A model generated the notes under the pieces. That model searched no databases. It had not been told where the DNA came from and worked only from the letters and a program-made list of their open reading frames with translations. Of a DNA stretch of 64,000 nucleotides, positions 14,307 through 28,597 are shown piece after piece; the stretch's first letter is position 1; each line of letters begins with the position of its first letter. The DNA comes from Rhynchonema sp. JSB1_4 (taxonomy: Eukaryota; Nematoda; Chromadorea; Monhysterida; Xyalidae): contig JASAMV010005116.1 in assembly GCA_030248065.1 (NCBI GenBank), positions 1-64,000 of the forward strand, given 5' to 3'. The position numbers were made by a program, and so were the translations under genes.

Positions 14307-15722
14307 CAGTGGATTTTGAAACTGGTGATTTCTGCTCTCTGCAGCTGTGTGTGAGCTCGGCTGCTCCGTCCGTTGTCTTGCGGCAGGTGTCCACTATAAC
14401 CATGGCACATGCCGATCTCAGATCTCCACATCAAAAAAGACTGTGGCAGAAGTTCGGTGCTGGGTCCCATTCAGGCCCGGCCAAAAGTTTTTAGACTTTC
14501 TCAGATGACCGTCTCTTTGGTTGTTTTTGGTGGCTTTTTGAGTTAAATGCGACCCCTACGAGAAAGTTGAGGTGCCCTGATCGTTTGTGGAAGGTTTCGC
14601 CACTCTTGGTTCCGCAACGGTAGAGGAGTGGCTGATTGGCGGAGGAGGAGCGGCCAAAGTGCCGAAAATCTCAGAGCTAAACCACTAATCGGTTGTAAAG
14701 TGTTATGTCGGTTCAGGTTGTGGTTTGTTTTTAATCTAAACAACGTGACAAACCACTAATGACCATTATTTGCAAGATTCAGCAATATAGTCACCAGCCA
14801 CGGTGCCCTCGGTTTTTCCCCGACATTGCCGGATTCACCGGTGGGTTGTAGATTTGGTGATAGCTGAGTGGAGGTGTGAGCTGGATGGAACCAAACAGGT
14901 CGACAGAACAGGTAATCAAGTTTGACTCTTACTAAACTGACAATAACCGGAATTGGATCACTGCCACTAAAATTACAGAGGGCCCAAATTCACATGTCGG
15001 TCTTAACTACTGAATTATGCCCAAATATCAAGGATTGTTTTTGAACCAGTCTGTATTTCTTGAAGGAGTGGTTCTACGTGGTTATTGTCGTTTGACGAAA
15101 GTGAGCTGGTGCAGCAATCGGTCTAACTACAGGGTTGGTGATCCACCCACCCCTATGTACTCCTGAGCTGCAGACGATAACTATGGTCCGCCGGGGTCCC
15201 CGACACCGACCATGCGAATCGCGAAATATTGAAAAGTAACACACGGTTACCAGAGGTTCAGAATATGATGCTGACGCTTATTTAGCACTTTCAGGACAAG
15301 AAGAGATTATAATGAGCGGTCATTCGCAGCTCTAAGACCGATTCATGATCGATCTTTGGGGTTGCCGACACTTTGACTGTTCCTCCTCCTCCAATCAGCC
15401 ACTCCTCCACCGTTATTCATCCGAGAGACTCAACACACATCACAAATGATCGGGCTACCTCGATTTGCCTCATACACACCAGATTTGTCACCAAAATCAA
15501 TCAAAACAACCAAGAAAACAATCCACTGAAAAAGTCTAAAAACTTTTGGCCGGGCCAAAACCTGGCCGGCTGCGAAAAAATTATGCTCGCAACCAAACAA
15601 TACATAAAGATGGCTTGTTCTGCTGTATGACTAATTAGTGACGTCATACCCAGCCCAGATCCCAAGCTCGGCCCACTCGCTGCAGTCAGCTTGCTGTTTC
15701 AGGCACGTGCATTATTACAACA

Positions 15723-15752
15723 CAAGAGTCTAAAAACTTATGGCCGCCACTG
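15723..15752 (-). repeat. Right terminal inverted repeat of Tc1-like element
   Basis: Exact inverted copy of the left end at 14,277-14,306, followed directly by the TA target dinucleotide. Confidence 0.92.
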
Positions 15753-15795
15753 TATATGTAAACCACACGCAATGTTGTTGTGATCTGTTGTGTTG

Positions 15796-15960
15796 CGACG
15801 GTTCAGTCCCGGGGCACAAGCACAGGTTCAGGCCCCGCCGATTCAGGCCCGGCTGGAGTTTAAGCCTTTAAATGAATCTAACGTGCGGCCCTGAATCGGC
15901 GAGGCCTGAAAAAACTGGACCAGAAAAGGTCGGGCCTGAACTTCCGGGTCTGAAAGTCGC
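15796..15960. repeat. Large imperfect palindrome rich in GGCCTGAA
   Basis: The arms begin with GCGACGGTTCAG at the left and end with GTCTGAAAGTCGC at the right. Within them GTTCAGGCCCCGCCGATTC (about 15,826) is matched by GAATCGGCGAGGCCTGAA (about 15,893). The whole could fold as one hairpin of about 165 bases around an AT-rich centre near 15,870. It resembles a foldback MITE, but I see no clear target duplication. It starts 40 bp from the end of the Tc1-like element. Confidence 0.7.
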
Positions 15961-18900
15961 GAAATTAGTTGCATGCTGCTTCACAGTTTATTAGCTTGTA
16001 AAATCTCGCATCAAGATTATGCAAAACAAGTATACGTGAGATAAACCTGTTTGATATTCAACGCGATTCTAATAACTTCCTCTTTGTTTTATCCGTCTCA
16101 GCCTCTCATTTAATTTTGATGTTTCACCTAGTGCATACAAAGCTGCTTGTCTAAGTCGGGCCGGACTTCGAGCCCAGATCAGCTGACAATTTGGTGCCAG
16201 GCGCCTCTAAGCACCGCATATACACAGCGCGCCCACACACACCCAGCACGTGCTTGGGTTTACTTATGCTCAGTTTGCTTGTTCGATATGCATTCAGCCA
16301 GCTTTTTACCTTACATTTGTGTCAGCAAGCAACATACATTAGCTCGGGACACTATAGGCAAAGGTGCACCTAATGTACAACACATTGGGTTGGGTTGAGT
16401 TGCTTGCTGTTTGCCACTCTTGACATGTGTGACAATACTCGGTCGACATGCACCAATAAGAGTTGGCAATGCGCTGATGCTGGTATATGTATGTGCGAAA
16501 CATTTCGGGCTAAAGTGTTGCGATCATGTTATGTTCACAATTTGCGGCAAAGTGCAGTAAAACCCAGAAATTCACTTGGACTCTCCTCCCTTTTGTTGGT
16601 CCAATGTATATTATGCATGTTCGTATTCTCGTATTGGACAGCGGTAAGTCCACATGGACAACACCATCAGAATACAACGCCCGACGGAACATTATTTTTA
16701 TTTCGAAGACAAACAGCATGATCTGCGAGCGGGGGCCTGACGTCCAACCTTGCGAAAGTTCATCATCGCAACGGTATAACACATACAGCCATTAACCTTG
16801 TTCATACAGCCGCACCCGTCATGTGCATGTGTGTGTGTGTGCAAATGGTTTTGTGACTCAGTCATCATCTCAGTAAAGGTAGCCGCCGTGGCTGTAAACG
16901 AGCCATTTTCGGTGTGTATAATCAATAAGCTCTTGTGCGCTGTACGCTCTCGGCAACAGAGCGTCAATTATGTAGGCGATTTGTGATATCAGATTACTTT
17001 ATTGGCAGACAGACAACGATTGTAAGTAAGTATATATTCAAATCACAGATCGACAAAATGATTGACGCCCTCTTGTGTCTGTTCAATATTATAATGTCGA
17101 AGTATACATATATACGGTATTTTATGTACGTCAAGTCAAGCTTCCGATGTAAACCTCATTAATTGGAAGAGAAAATGTGGGGCGAGCTATTTTTTCTCTT
17201 GCATTAGTCTATCTCAGCAGCACAGCAGGCGTGATTGCGATCCCGGTTGACGTAAATTGTAGTTTGCGTCTGGCTAACGAGCGCTTTTCAGACACTGTTA
17301 TCATGCATATACTCATACAAAACGATGTATATTTTTAGCTGTTCATGCTATAAGATCGTCATCTGTCTTTCTGTCGGTTCCTATCATCGCAGATTGCATA
17401 TCAATATATGTACATGTGTACGGTAGCGTAATCTCAGGGCAGCGGAACAGGTCTCGAATTTCTGCTGCTCTTTCGCATTCTGTAAACGAACATCATCGAA
17501 TGTCCATTCAGTGAGCGGAAACGATCGGTTATGCCGGTCGCCGTTGTCATGCACTTTTGCGGGTATACAAAATTTCGTGCCATAATTCTAAGCACGCACC
17601 CAACTGACTGGTGGTACCCAAGGCATATGCGATCAAAGTCACACTTAACATCGTTGGCTTGCTGCTTTCAGTGCATTTTCGCACATTCGCGCTCTCTGCG
17701 ATCAGAGACCGAAGGTAGAGGCAATATTTATGACAAAGTACCCACAGCACCGTCGCCCGCTTTACCCCGTTTTTCATAATCATAATGTTCTCTTTCTATC
17801 TCTGCAGTCAGCTAGTACCTATTGTAGCACCGGAAACTGATCATTTGTCAAATATGGCTATCTGGCTTAGATAGTGGGGGTTAGGAGGGCGCCTGTCAGC
17901 CTGAACCCGAAAGAAAGAAGCCAAAATTATATGTCTGTGTGTACACAGGGTGCATTGTAGACACACATTGTGGGGTTCGGGCCTGCGTCCATTAAGACGC
18001 CGCAATCAATATAACTAATAACCGGGATCTTTTTATGTGCGGTTTCACACACACAGCGCATTTTCAGCTGCTTTCGCTTGTGGTGGTGATGCATTATTGT
18101 TATTCCGCCACTTATCTGGGACGGGAAGACCACGGGGGTCCAGGTCCTAGGGGTGACCACGGTTTCGTGTCCACATATTTCGTGTCCCATGTTCCTGTGG
18201 ATGGGCAGTGTTTGTATACCAGGGTCACGCCATCTATACATACATGTGCGTTTGTCAACGGAGCGTTACGGGACATATGGGGTTGTGTGACGGGAGGGTG
18301 ACGGTCCGTTACGTGTTTGGTGCCTTGTTGATCGAGCATATTTTGTGTTGTGTATGTTTAGTTATTTACAAATCTTCCAGCTTGATGGCTTGCTGCCTTT
18401 GCTTACGCACACACGCGCAAGGACACCAAGCTACATATGAATACAACACAACTCTGTAGAACGCCGTTTAGCAACCCCACTTTATGACTTTTATTTGCAT
18501 CATAACGTCACTATGGCCCACTGCGTAAATCTCGGACTGTCCATGTGCATATTCATAGGTGCATGAACAGGAGTTGGTGGCTATTCGCTCTCTGCTCTTT
18601 CTTTCTCGTCAATCAAGAAGGCTGCGACTTGCGGCCTTGTCATAGGACGGGGCCGTTGCGCATATCGACTTCCCCTTTTTCACCCTTTTGTACCCAATAA
18701 GGGCACAATCCTGTTTGTGTGTGACGCACTAAATCTCCCCCTCTCTCCTTGCGACAATGTTGTTGTTTCGTTTTCCACTCTCCGGCTCAATATCTCAAAA
18801 TAAGCCGCATTTGACGGACACGAACCGGCTAGACGATTTATTTTGGGCAAGATTGCTCGCAGCAGAGTTGATGTTGTTGTTGCGAGCAGCAGAGACTGTC

Positions 18901-21900
18901 TCTGATACAATGCCCAGACGAACAGACGCTAGAGCTTGTTTTCATTCCGTGCCGTTTGTTGTTTTTTTCAGTCATCTTATTTAGGGTCTCATTGTATGCG
19001 TGGCCGAATACGGATGGAATTAGGCATGTGTGTACATAATGCACCTAGGTCTGGTCTGACTACAACCAAACCTTTTAGGCCCGATTTGGAATGAAAAAAT
19101 GAAACCGCAATTTAGACTGGATTTGATTTACCACGATAAATAAATGAATTGTCAGCCAATTTAGTGAAATGCGAAATGTCAGGAATGCTCACAGCGCGCG
19201 CAAAATTTAAAACTAGTTTCAGAGACTTGTGTTGCAATCAATATCTAACCCACTCACTCCGTTATTTGCGGTGATCATTATTGCAGGCTTGAGCCGGCAA
19301 AAAATTATTTTGTCGCTCGCTCCTCCTCCCGCAAACGCCCACACCACCAACCTCGATAACAAGCATGCGAAATATGTGCATGTTAGTAGCTGTTTTCGAT
19401 TTCGGTTCTTGTTGTTGTTGTCATTTATTGTTGTTCTGCATGAATTTGGGGGTCCAATTGATTCTTTTTTCTACATATCCAAACTCGGCATTGGTTGGTA
19501 CCCAACTTGAGTTGCGCACATCCCGTGAACCCCCAACCGATACCCGACTGCCGCATAACCACAGCACATCAGCTGCAAATGAATGGCTTTTGTGGGCCGG
19601 TGGTTTTGATAAGCGCGCTGCTCAGCTGCCGGCTGAAAAAATTGGAAAAAATATTTGATTGATGGACTTGCATGGGGGCTGGTTGGTGCCTGTTTATGTT
19701 CTCTCAGAGCATCAATTATGTACCTATGTACCTACTGTACATGCACACAATGCAAGTACGGTATTAAAAATGGACACAGCTGACAACCAGTTTTCTCAAA
19801 TTTGACTTATGCACAAGAAACAGGTTGTGCGCATTGGTGCACAGTAAGATGGTGTCTGTTTTTTTCTGTCACGTATTACCCGTTCTTCGTTTATTACCTG
19901 ACCCATTGAGTGGCTTTTTAAAGTTCGTGTAATATTGATTGCTGTGTTTTGTCACGTATAAAACACATAAATGTCAAACATCAGAAATGCTAGATGTGCA
20001 CATGTCTTATGTATACATATACTGCATAGGTGCTCGGTTACCTTCCCACGCATAAGATTTTTTAAACTTCCAAAATTGTTTATTTATTAAATCAGCTTTT
20101 TCAGCTTCATTGGTGTCACGACTTCCACTAATTTTTGTCCAGTTAAGTATGTAGGTACCTACATAGTTTGGTAATTTGTTCTTTGCTTTGTGTGTAATAA
20201 CAAATTCGAACTTTGTACAAACACCACATTTTAGTTTGTGTGGTGCATTCAGTTTACCATGGTATTTCGGGCAGTACGCACTTACAGCATTTGTACATTT
20301 GCATATTATTTTGTAATATCATCGAATCTGATCCCAAACAGAGCTGGAGCCAGAAGCTATACGGTATACAGTATATGTATATGTACATATATGTACAAGC
20401 ATGTACGTACATACCTAGTCAGAACGTGGAGTGGTCAATGTATGTACCATAGGGTTCAGCTTATAAGAATCGCCGGGGGTTGTTGTTATCTGTCTGCTTA
20501 GGTATACACGTGCGCAATTGTAATAATTTGAAATAAAGCTTATTGCTCCAGTGTGGCTTGCTATCTGATATGCTTTCTTTCACCATAGACAGGCTAACAA
20601 GGGCCCAGCTTGTGTCCCGCACAGGTCTTTCTGCTAATAATCGCGTACTACATGTGGTTTGCATTATACATGGCACACCACCCACGGCGGAGGGGGCCTA
20701 TCGGGTTACGAACAAGCTCTCGTTATGTTTCTAATCTTGTGAAGCACACACCATACGCTTTGGGTGCTTTGTGGCTCCATAGAGCGATGCAGTAATTTGT
20801 AAACCACATTTGAAACATTAGGGGGTCCATCTGCAATCTATACGTATGTATAGCTGACCGGTTGTTAGCTGTAGGCGATGTATGTACTGTATGTACATAT
20901 ACTCTGCTCCGGAGCCGGTCGCGACTAGCGAGTACAGTATGGCCCGGCTTAACATATTTTGGCCGTTGTCTCGCATAAACGACCGCATTTAACGCTTATT
21001 ACGTACATACATGTAGCATATCTACGTGTATACATCCAACAGCTACATACACATTTGTCAGTGATTCGGGTCCGCACAGGCCAGGGTCCAATACACATCA
21101 GCAACCGCTTATGACCCGTCGCCGGTCCGCCGGCTAGGGTAGCGCAAACACCGGTTTTTCGGAAGCAATTTGTGATCCGCTGTTGGCTATCTAGTGCTGC
21201 TGCGCTGCCGGGTTATTTGCATCCGCCAAATCGCGTGACGGACAAATCAGTCGCAGATGTCCGAGCGGCGCTTGCATCTCTGTTCCATTATTGGTTGACT
21301 GTTTGCATCTGTGTGGCTCATTGTGCATCTACATATGTATGTATATGGGCGCGCGGGCCAACCACCCCAACATATTTTTTCAAATCCAATATGGCATATA
21401 CAGTATACAATGCTTGTGCCTTGTTTGCGACCAAAGATACGGCCCGGTTCTGACGAGCATCTGTCTTATGAACTTTCCACAGTGCACCAAGTTGATATCT
21501 GGATTTATGAAACAGAAACGTCCTTTCTGTCAACAAAATATTGATGAAATAAATTCATAATATTAGTATTTATCACCATCATATTTGTTTGTGTATCATT
21601 ATTAAAATGTTCAAAGAACGGCGGCCGCACATTTGAAAACATGCCGACACACACATCAGAGACAGATGATAGCAGCGCTGTTGTTTTGCTCTCTGACGTA
21701 AAAATCGTTCGTAACTGAAAACATTGCGAATGGAGCAGGGCTGTTGCAAGTGAATATATTCAGCGCGTAGCCCGGCCAAATCAAATGATTATCGTACTGT
21801 TGTTCCGTAGAGCTGAGAGCTCACGTGAAAAGTTCTCTCTCATTTCTGCTCATCTTGTTATTCTACCCCCGATCGGATGTGTTTTTGCCCAATTTTTCTC

Positions 21901-24900
21901 TTTTATTTTCATTTGCAAACACATGATTTTGCCAACCCAAAAAAACAAGAGATATTTGTGGCATATTTTAACTTGTTTGGCTTCCCACGGTGCGAAAGCA
22001 CACCACAGCAATAACATGGGCATTTATTTTGAGAACCGGAAAGGATAAGTTAAAAAACTGTACGGACTGGGGCCTGGTACCTTCGTCGATTATGACGATT
22101 GGCTGCATCTGTAGAAATATAATGCGTGTGTAGGACCCTATTTTAAGCATCTGTGTGTTTATTTTGCTGGTCCTGTACAAACCAAGTGCCAACTGATGTT
22201 TCAACCGCACTTCACGATCATGCTGTATGTATGTATATAGTTTGCAAACAACCCCGTGGGCTCCAAGTTATGTAAAGCAGACTCCAACGTTAACAGTGTG
22301 CCCTCTGGCTGCATTGCCCACCTTGTTTTATTCTTCAATGCCCGAAAGCGACTGCTCGTGACTCGTGTCCGCACGATGTCTACCTGCCAGCCCCATCACG
22401 TCAACTTTGCGCGTGCAGGCTCAGTTATGTATAGATGGTGGTGGTGGTACCAATTGCATTTTTCACACTTGTTTCTTTCGCTTGCTGCTGCTGTGGTAAT
22501 TATGAGAGAGAGAGGGACCACCAAGATCGAGGCCCCGTCCCGACCCTTGTGCAATCAATAGAGCTGAGTGCTGCGCATGCTGTGTGCCATGCCATTGTGC
22601 AACCAGCCGCGCAGCAGTATAGACATGTACATATTACCCAAACACCAACTCTGTCGGGCTGCCCCGGTCAGGCCACCAGTCCGTATGCCGATAATGTTTT
22701 CTTTCGATCTGGGTGGTACTTTTGCGCTCGCTAGTTATTTTTTGCCATCATCATCCAACCAAGCCTAACGTAAACGCATATATGTATACTTCGGTTTTCA
22801 GAATAGGTCCCATGTCGTCATCCTAAACACACACAATGCATAACCAATCTGCAGCATACTGGCGTAGGTGTTTTTTGCATGGGTTCGGTTGATTTTTTCC
22901 GCTTTGCTGGGTTTCGTCTTCATTTTCACTGTTTTACTTCGCACGCTCCGGGTACGGTGTGGTGATGTGAGTCTGAGACAAATCTTTGACATACCCAAGC
23001 CTCCCAGTGCCGGTTGTTCGTGTCAAACATAATACTGTAGTCATTATCTTGTTTTGTCACTCATTTCTCCGGCTTACTGTAGCTACCGTAACCCAACAAT
23101 AACCGGGTTTGTCGATCTGGGCCGCGCTCATCGGTTAACGCGCAACGACCGTATCTAGCGATATCCTGATGATATGCGCTGTTGTTTGCTCAAACGCGCG
23201 CGATAATGTGTCCTCTATGTATATGTAGGTATACAGTACATGTAGTTGCATTTGCTTGTGTTGTTGTCGGCTGCGTTGGTTGGCGGAATCATTTCTTCTG
23301 CCCATTCTTTTTTGCAGAATACATATCTTTTTGTCAAGTCAAAGGCACAAACCAACGCACACGCAAGCATTGAGACCAAGCGTACGCATAAATGGCTGCG
23401 CTGCATCTTCTTTCTTTTCTATTGCATTTTCTCTTTTTCTTCACGCAGTAGCACTTCGAAGCACGTACGTACAGGCAGCTGGAGCAAAGTATAGCATCCT
23501 GCTCTGCAATCCGTTCTCTGGCATATCAGGCCACTTTCAAATAGGTGTTTTTTCGGGCGTTTGCCTATCTTTCCGACCGCGAGAAAGTGAGTGCATAATG
23601 TTGAAAAGCTTTCAGCGCCCATCCCGTCCGACGCAAATACATAGGTAATGCGGTTGTTGTCTGCAATAGCACTAGATACATACGTGGACAAGTTCATAAC
23701 AAGAAAGAGAGGAAGAAAAAGAGCTGCAACAAGAAAGAGAGGGAGAAAAAGAGCTGCTCACCATACTGCTTCAGTGATGGGTGGTTATCGCTGTGAGTAT
23801 TGTCATCATCATCATGTGTATACATTATGTGCATCATAGGAGCACAGGTTGATGTGTCTTGCAGTGCGTTGCACACACACACACAGAAACATCAGCGCAT
23901 TGCACACTATTGACGTGTACCACATTCGAGAAAAGCAGCAGCAGTGGAAAAATATAATGTTCTGAGCGAATTTTCCGGTCGGCCGGCGGACGGCTGCGCT
24001 AACAAACAGCTTCTCGCTTCTTGATTGAGCAAAACCAAACAAACTATATAACTACCACCAAGGGACATATACATATGTACATGTATACCTACACAAAAGT
24101 GTGCCATATGTTCGATCTGGGTGCGATCACGCCACAAGTCAGCGCGCCGCAAGCGACTTCACAAATTTTGAGACTTTCCACCCCGGCTGGCTGTGAGCTA
24201 AACTGGACGGCCCAGACATACAGACGCCAGGCAATAGCAAGTCCACGTGTTGATGGTTGTGTTGCGTTGCGCAGTGCGAAATACGGCATGAAATGTTGAC
24301 AGTGAAAAAAATATAAGATAAGTTCGGGTTACTGCGCTTTGCACTCCATATACAGCTAAGCACGGTACCATAATACATTATAGTTTATGATGTGTCGGTC
24401 AGAGCGTGCACATATGTCGTGTAACTATGTATTTGTGAACTATTTTAGAGAGCCACTTGTAGTGTGGTTATCTCGGCCTGGTTATGCGATGACTTGTCAT
24501 GTTCGGTCTTACCCCATTCCTAATATTCACCCTGATAACGCAAGGTAGCATTGTTCGTTGATGTCCAACAATCTGCATATGCGTGTGCACGTGCATAACG
24601 ATGTTTATGACGAGGCTGAGACCGTTTTTTGCTACGTTTACGGGCTGGAACACATCCGAGATTATAGTCATTGGGTGGCACGAAAGTCAATATCCATTGT
24701 AAAGAAGCCTTCTCCTGGAAAAGCATCTGTTTCAAGAGGTCTTATGGCTAATGCACGCGACAGTGGCGTGCAGTATATGTGGGAACTGATGTTTCACTAG
24801 GATTATAAAAACAGCTTCCTTGGCACGAAAAGACAGTTTCAGGCCACATTGTACTTACATTTATGCGTGCTTCAGGCCATCGCTGTCGAACGCAAGTACA

Positions 24901-26300
24901 TTCCAGATAATATGAGCTGACGTTTCTCTGCAGCACTGTGTATCTGTGTTTGTCGTCTTGTCTTACAGATACATGTATGTAGATAGCAAAAGATTCGGGC
25001 CCGGTTCGCGTTTTTTCTGTCCACCCATTATTCGTTCGCTTGCGCTGCTGCTTGGTGCGCTCCCATCTTGTGTACATAGAATACACAGTTTTTTTGGAAC
25101 AGGGCAGCTGCCCATCAGCTACTGCTCGCGCACGCACATGTGCGACTTTTGACGTGACATTTTGCGTTTGCACGCACGGTTTGATAAGAGACAACGAAAA
25201 ACCGAATCAAAACCCGGCAATATCACCGCTCGTTGCCGTGGTGTGGTTTTGCTCAAATGTAACCACCACCCATCCAGCATTATCAATTTTACAGTAAGAC
25301 GGACCACCAAAGTCTCAAAGGTGGCTGCCGGACCGCAGCCAGTCAGCTCTCTTATTAGATTCGCAAGATAAATCGTGGGCTATTAGGCTTAGGCCGCGCG
25401 TGTGTGTGTGCAAGCGCACGGTCTTATATCAAACATTGATGCCTATAGCACTTATCGCAGGCGGCCGCCACTTCTTACCTAACACCCTTGATCTATCTTT
25501 CCCAGTCCACAACCTAACGGGCCTGCATTGTTTTCATGTGCGTGTGGTATTATGTGCACGTGTGCTCTTGCTGATTCTAGGTCTTGGGCATGGCATACAG
25601 TATGCATAGCACGTCGGGTTGATGCATTTATGTTTCAGCACTCAGTGGGCTCAATTATTTGCCTATTGTTGTATGAAAAGACATGTCATGTATAGACTGA
25701 TTCAGCAAGGTGCGCGCTGGCCTACCACCTATACCTAATAAGTAACTTAATCACCTTTCCATGTGCGAGTAAGTATGCAAGTAATAATTAGGTGAGATTT
25801 GTACATTTCTTCTTGTTATACCATGCACATGGGGCACGGATGCCGTGCTCATGCGTGTGGGTGGAGCGGTTAACCTCGATGCATACATACAAGAAAGAGG
25901 GTGAGAGAGAATTATTGAAATAGCCAATCACCGCTCCGTGCCCTCTATACGCCCTGCATTGCATTTGTGTGCATTTTTCATAACCATGTATTGGTATGCA
26001 TATACCTAACCTACCCTAATTTTCTCAGTTCTGCTTGCAGCGAGCCAACATCGCAACCCCGATATCATATTTCAAACACGGCGCATGCGCTGCTGGATTT
26101 TACCGGCGTCGATTGGTTTGTGCTACAGCCGGCTTCTGTGTACACTACATACCTGCGCATGGTGTGGCTTCGTGCGCCCTTTCTTGACTTTCTGAGCCTC
26201 TTTTTTACCGTATCTTACGGATGTGCCTGCGGAATACTGTGCGAGTCTGCCAGGCAGACAGGGAGAAAGTTAAAAAAAGCGCGCCCGGATAATTGCTCGA
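15961..26300. other. Non-coding DNA upstream of the PRAS40-like gene
   Basis: No gene is supported on either strand. The region has many TATGTACATA-type palindromes, short GT and GAGA tracts, a 30-bp tandem duplication at 23,698-23,757 and copies of TGATGTTTCA at 16,117, 22,194 and 24,787. A 183-codon frame at 25,967-26,518 sits where the promoter and leader of the next gene are expected and shows no protein family. Distal regulatory DNA would fit but cannot be shown. Confidence 0.5.
23698..23757 (+). repeat. 30-bp tandem duplication, purine-rich
   Basis: Two head-to-tail copies of a 30-base unit starting AACAAGAAAGAGAGG and ending AAAAAGAGCTGC, differing by one base. Confidence 0.9.
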
Positions 26301-26328
26301 TTTTACGGTGCAACACGCGCGCATGCCT

Positions 26329-26335
26329 TATAAAA
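26329..26335 (+). promoter_or_regulatory. Candidate TATA box of the PRAS40-like gene
   Basis: TATAAAA within GCCTTATAAAAGCGCGG, about 460 bp before the start codon at 26,792. A TTTTTGCAG acceptor at 26,585 lies between them, so a 5' UTR intron or a spliced-leader site would bridge the two. Candidate only. Confidence 0.4.
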
Positions 26336-26791
26336 GCGCGGTTATTTAGTTGGATGCACAGGAATGGTAACGACTTTGCCTGTCTTTTAATATCCTTTCA
26401 TCAACCTTTATACCTTTTGCAGCACACCCATGGTCATGTGGTCACCTCATCTTTTATTTTTGTATTCAGTCTACACACGAATTTCTCGATAATTTTTGCA
26501 TCAGCCTGCTTTTACTGAATTATCTAACAATGCAGTGGTTCTATTTTTAGATTAATTCAATCAATTTTTTCTTTACTTTTTGCAGAAAAACCCACGAACC
26601 AGAAAACAAACGATTTAGGGATACAGGACATTGGAGACCGCCCAATCAAGAGACACGAGAGAGCGGGACGCTGCCATAGACAATTACAACAACACGCCAC
26701 GAGTGTCGCTAGTCCTCCACCGAAGCGAAATTGAAAGAAAATAAACCACTAAATATAATTTTATGAAAAAAATATTCTTATAATCATAATA

Positions 26792-28477
26792 ATGTCAACA
26801 ACGGCTAGTGACCGCGACGAACTGGTGTGGAAACGTCTGCTAGCGCTTGCCGAGCCAGATGCCGATCTCAGGGACGTGCTCGACAGAGACATTATGGTCG
26901 CCTATGATCGATATGTCAAACTGTTACAGGTACATCTACGCTACAGTCTCTTTATTGTGACCTTCTTTGAAACGACATTCTTTCCTTTTTGTGCTGCCTT
27001 GTGAGAATAGACTGAGAAACACCAAAAAATAACAAAAACCAAACTCACAAAAATTTAAAAATCGCAGGATCGTATGGACACGCGAATCCGCAAGTTCATC
27101 GACCGCGAGCACGACAGCTTCGAGGCCGATTCGGTGCGCGCGCGCAACGATCGTGATAAACTTCTCAGGTATATTTATTTTTTAAGTCTTGTTGTCAGTT
27201 TTATTTAAAAAAAACGCTCTGGAGTAGTGCACTTTTCATTCGTAACGCTCACAATGCAACCTTTCCTCTGCTCGGCCCATGCTGGGTCATATCATGTTGT
27301 TTGTGTGTTGTTTTCGGGTGGTGGATTTTCGGTCATTGTTCAATTGCATAATGTGCGTACGCGCGCACGTGCTTTTACGCTTGATTGCGCATTTTTCGAA
27401 TTTGAACAGGATTAGATATCAGCCCAGTTCTCCTGGCGCTATTATACACATGGTAAGATACGGTAGGCGCCATTATACATGTGTATTTTAGATTTTAGTT
27501 TACATTTATACACGCGTGTTATGATGTGTGCCAGTGCGTGCCGCACGGCAGTGAACAGATATAAATTTGGAACGCAAAAAACAACAGCCACCGACCGAAC
27601 AGTAGCAAAAGCAAAATTCAGGCGCTGCGCGAAAAAACGCACGCAAGTTCTACTGACAAAATGTAATTATCGTCGGGCTGCGCCTGCTGATGTTTCGATA
27701 TGGCGCCCATTAAGGGCACTTGCAACAACACTGCAACTCCGTCGTGTTGATGGGCTATGGTTTTAACGACTTGCGCCACCGTTCCGACATAATTGCAGTC
27801 ATAAAGTTTTGTCGGCGGTTGACAGTTTTGCACAGTGTTCATTTTTCTCAACATGAAATGCCCCTGTTTTCTGTGCTATGTAGCACCCCTGTATCTGTCT
27901 TGCACGGCGCGCACGTTAGCGGTTTTTTTATCAGGCTTGATTTAGCACCGGTCAGCTATAAGAGACTCAGTCAGTCAGTACAGTAGTTTATATAGTTAGA
28001 TTACGGTAACAGGTACACGGTAGCACAATCGAAACTACACAAGAAACATAAATAAAGCGTACCCAGTCCGACAAACTTTATCTAGTCGCAAGTGCCATGT
28101 TGCAGTATGGACGCTTTACGTTTGTTACTTTGTGACGGACGGGTCGGGAAGATACAAGAGCACAGACCGCTTGTGGCGTACATAATTTATGTGCTGTTCG
28201 CTTTTTTGCGAAAACTTGTCATTTGTCTTGCGCAATTATGCCCTTCTAGCCCGGTTAGTGTGCGTTTTTCGCACCGATGGGGGCCCTGTGCATAAAAGTG
28301 CTGGCAGTTGGTCCGTCCGTCCACGAAGACCACACCCACAACAAACAAAAAAAACAACAAAAAAGAAAAATAAAAAAACACCAAAAAATTAATATAGAAA
28401 ATAAAAAAAAAAAAAAATAAAACTTAAAAAAAAAAAAAATAATAAATAAAAAAAAAATAAAAAAAAAAAAATAAAAA

Positions 28478-28512
<35 letters not shown>

Positions 28513-28566
28513 TAAAAAAAAAATAATAAAAAAAAAAAAAAAAAAAATACATCAAAAACAAAAAAA

Positions 28567-28597
<31 letters not shown>

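Larger units (their letters stand above)
14277..15752. mobile_element. Tc1/mariner-like element, degenerate or non-autonomous
   Basis: The ends are inverted repeats of about 30 identical bases beginning CAGTGGCGGCCATAAG, the style of Tc1-like ends. TA dinucleotides flank both (14,275-14,276 and 15,753-15,754), as expected for the target duplication. A second pair of inverted repeats (core GGCCAAAAGTTTTTAGAC) lies about 200 bp inside each end, at 14,474-14,504 and 15,526-15,556. This gives the paired-repeat ends known from some Tc1 elements. Imperfect inverted similarity continues inward to about 14,680 and 15,360. I could not recognise a transposase: the interior has stops in every frame I read. 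It is therefore a decayed copy or one needing transposase from elsewhere. Confidence 0.88.

Noticed and set aside
25967..26518. 183-codon open frame upstream of the PRAS40-like gene
   Set aside because: It contains the likely promoter region and leader of the next gene, and its composition is not protein-like.
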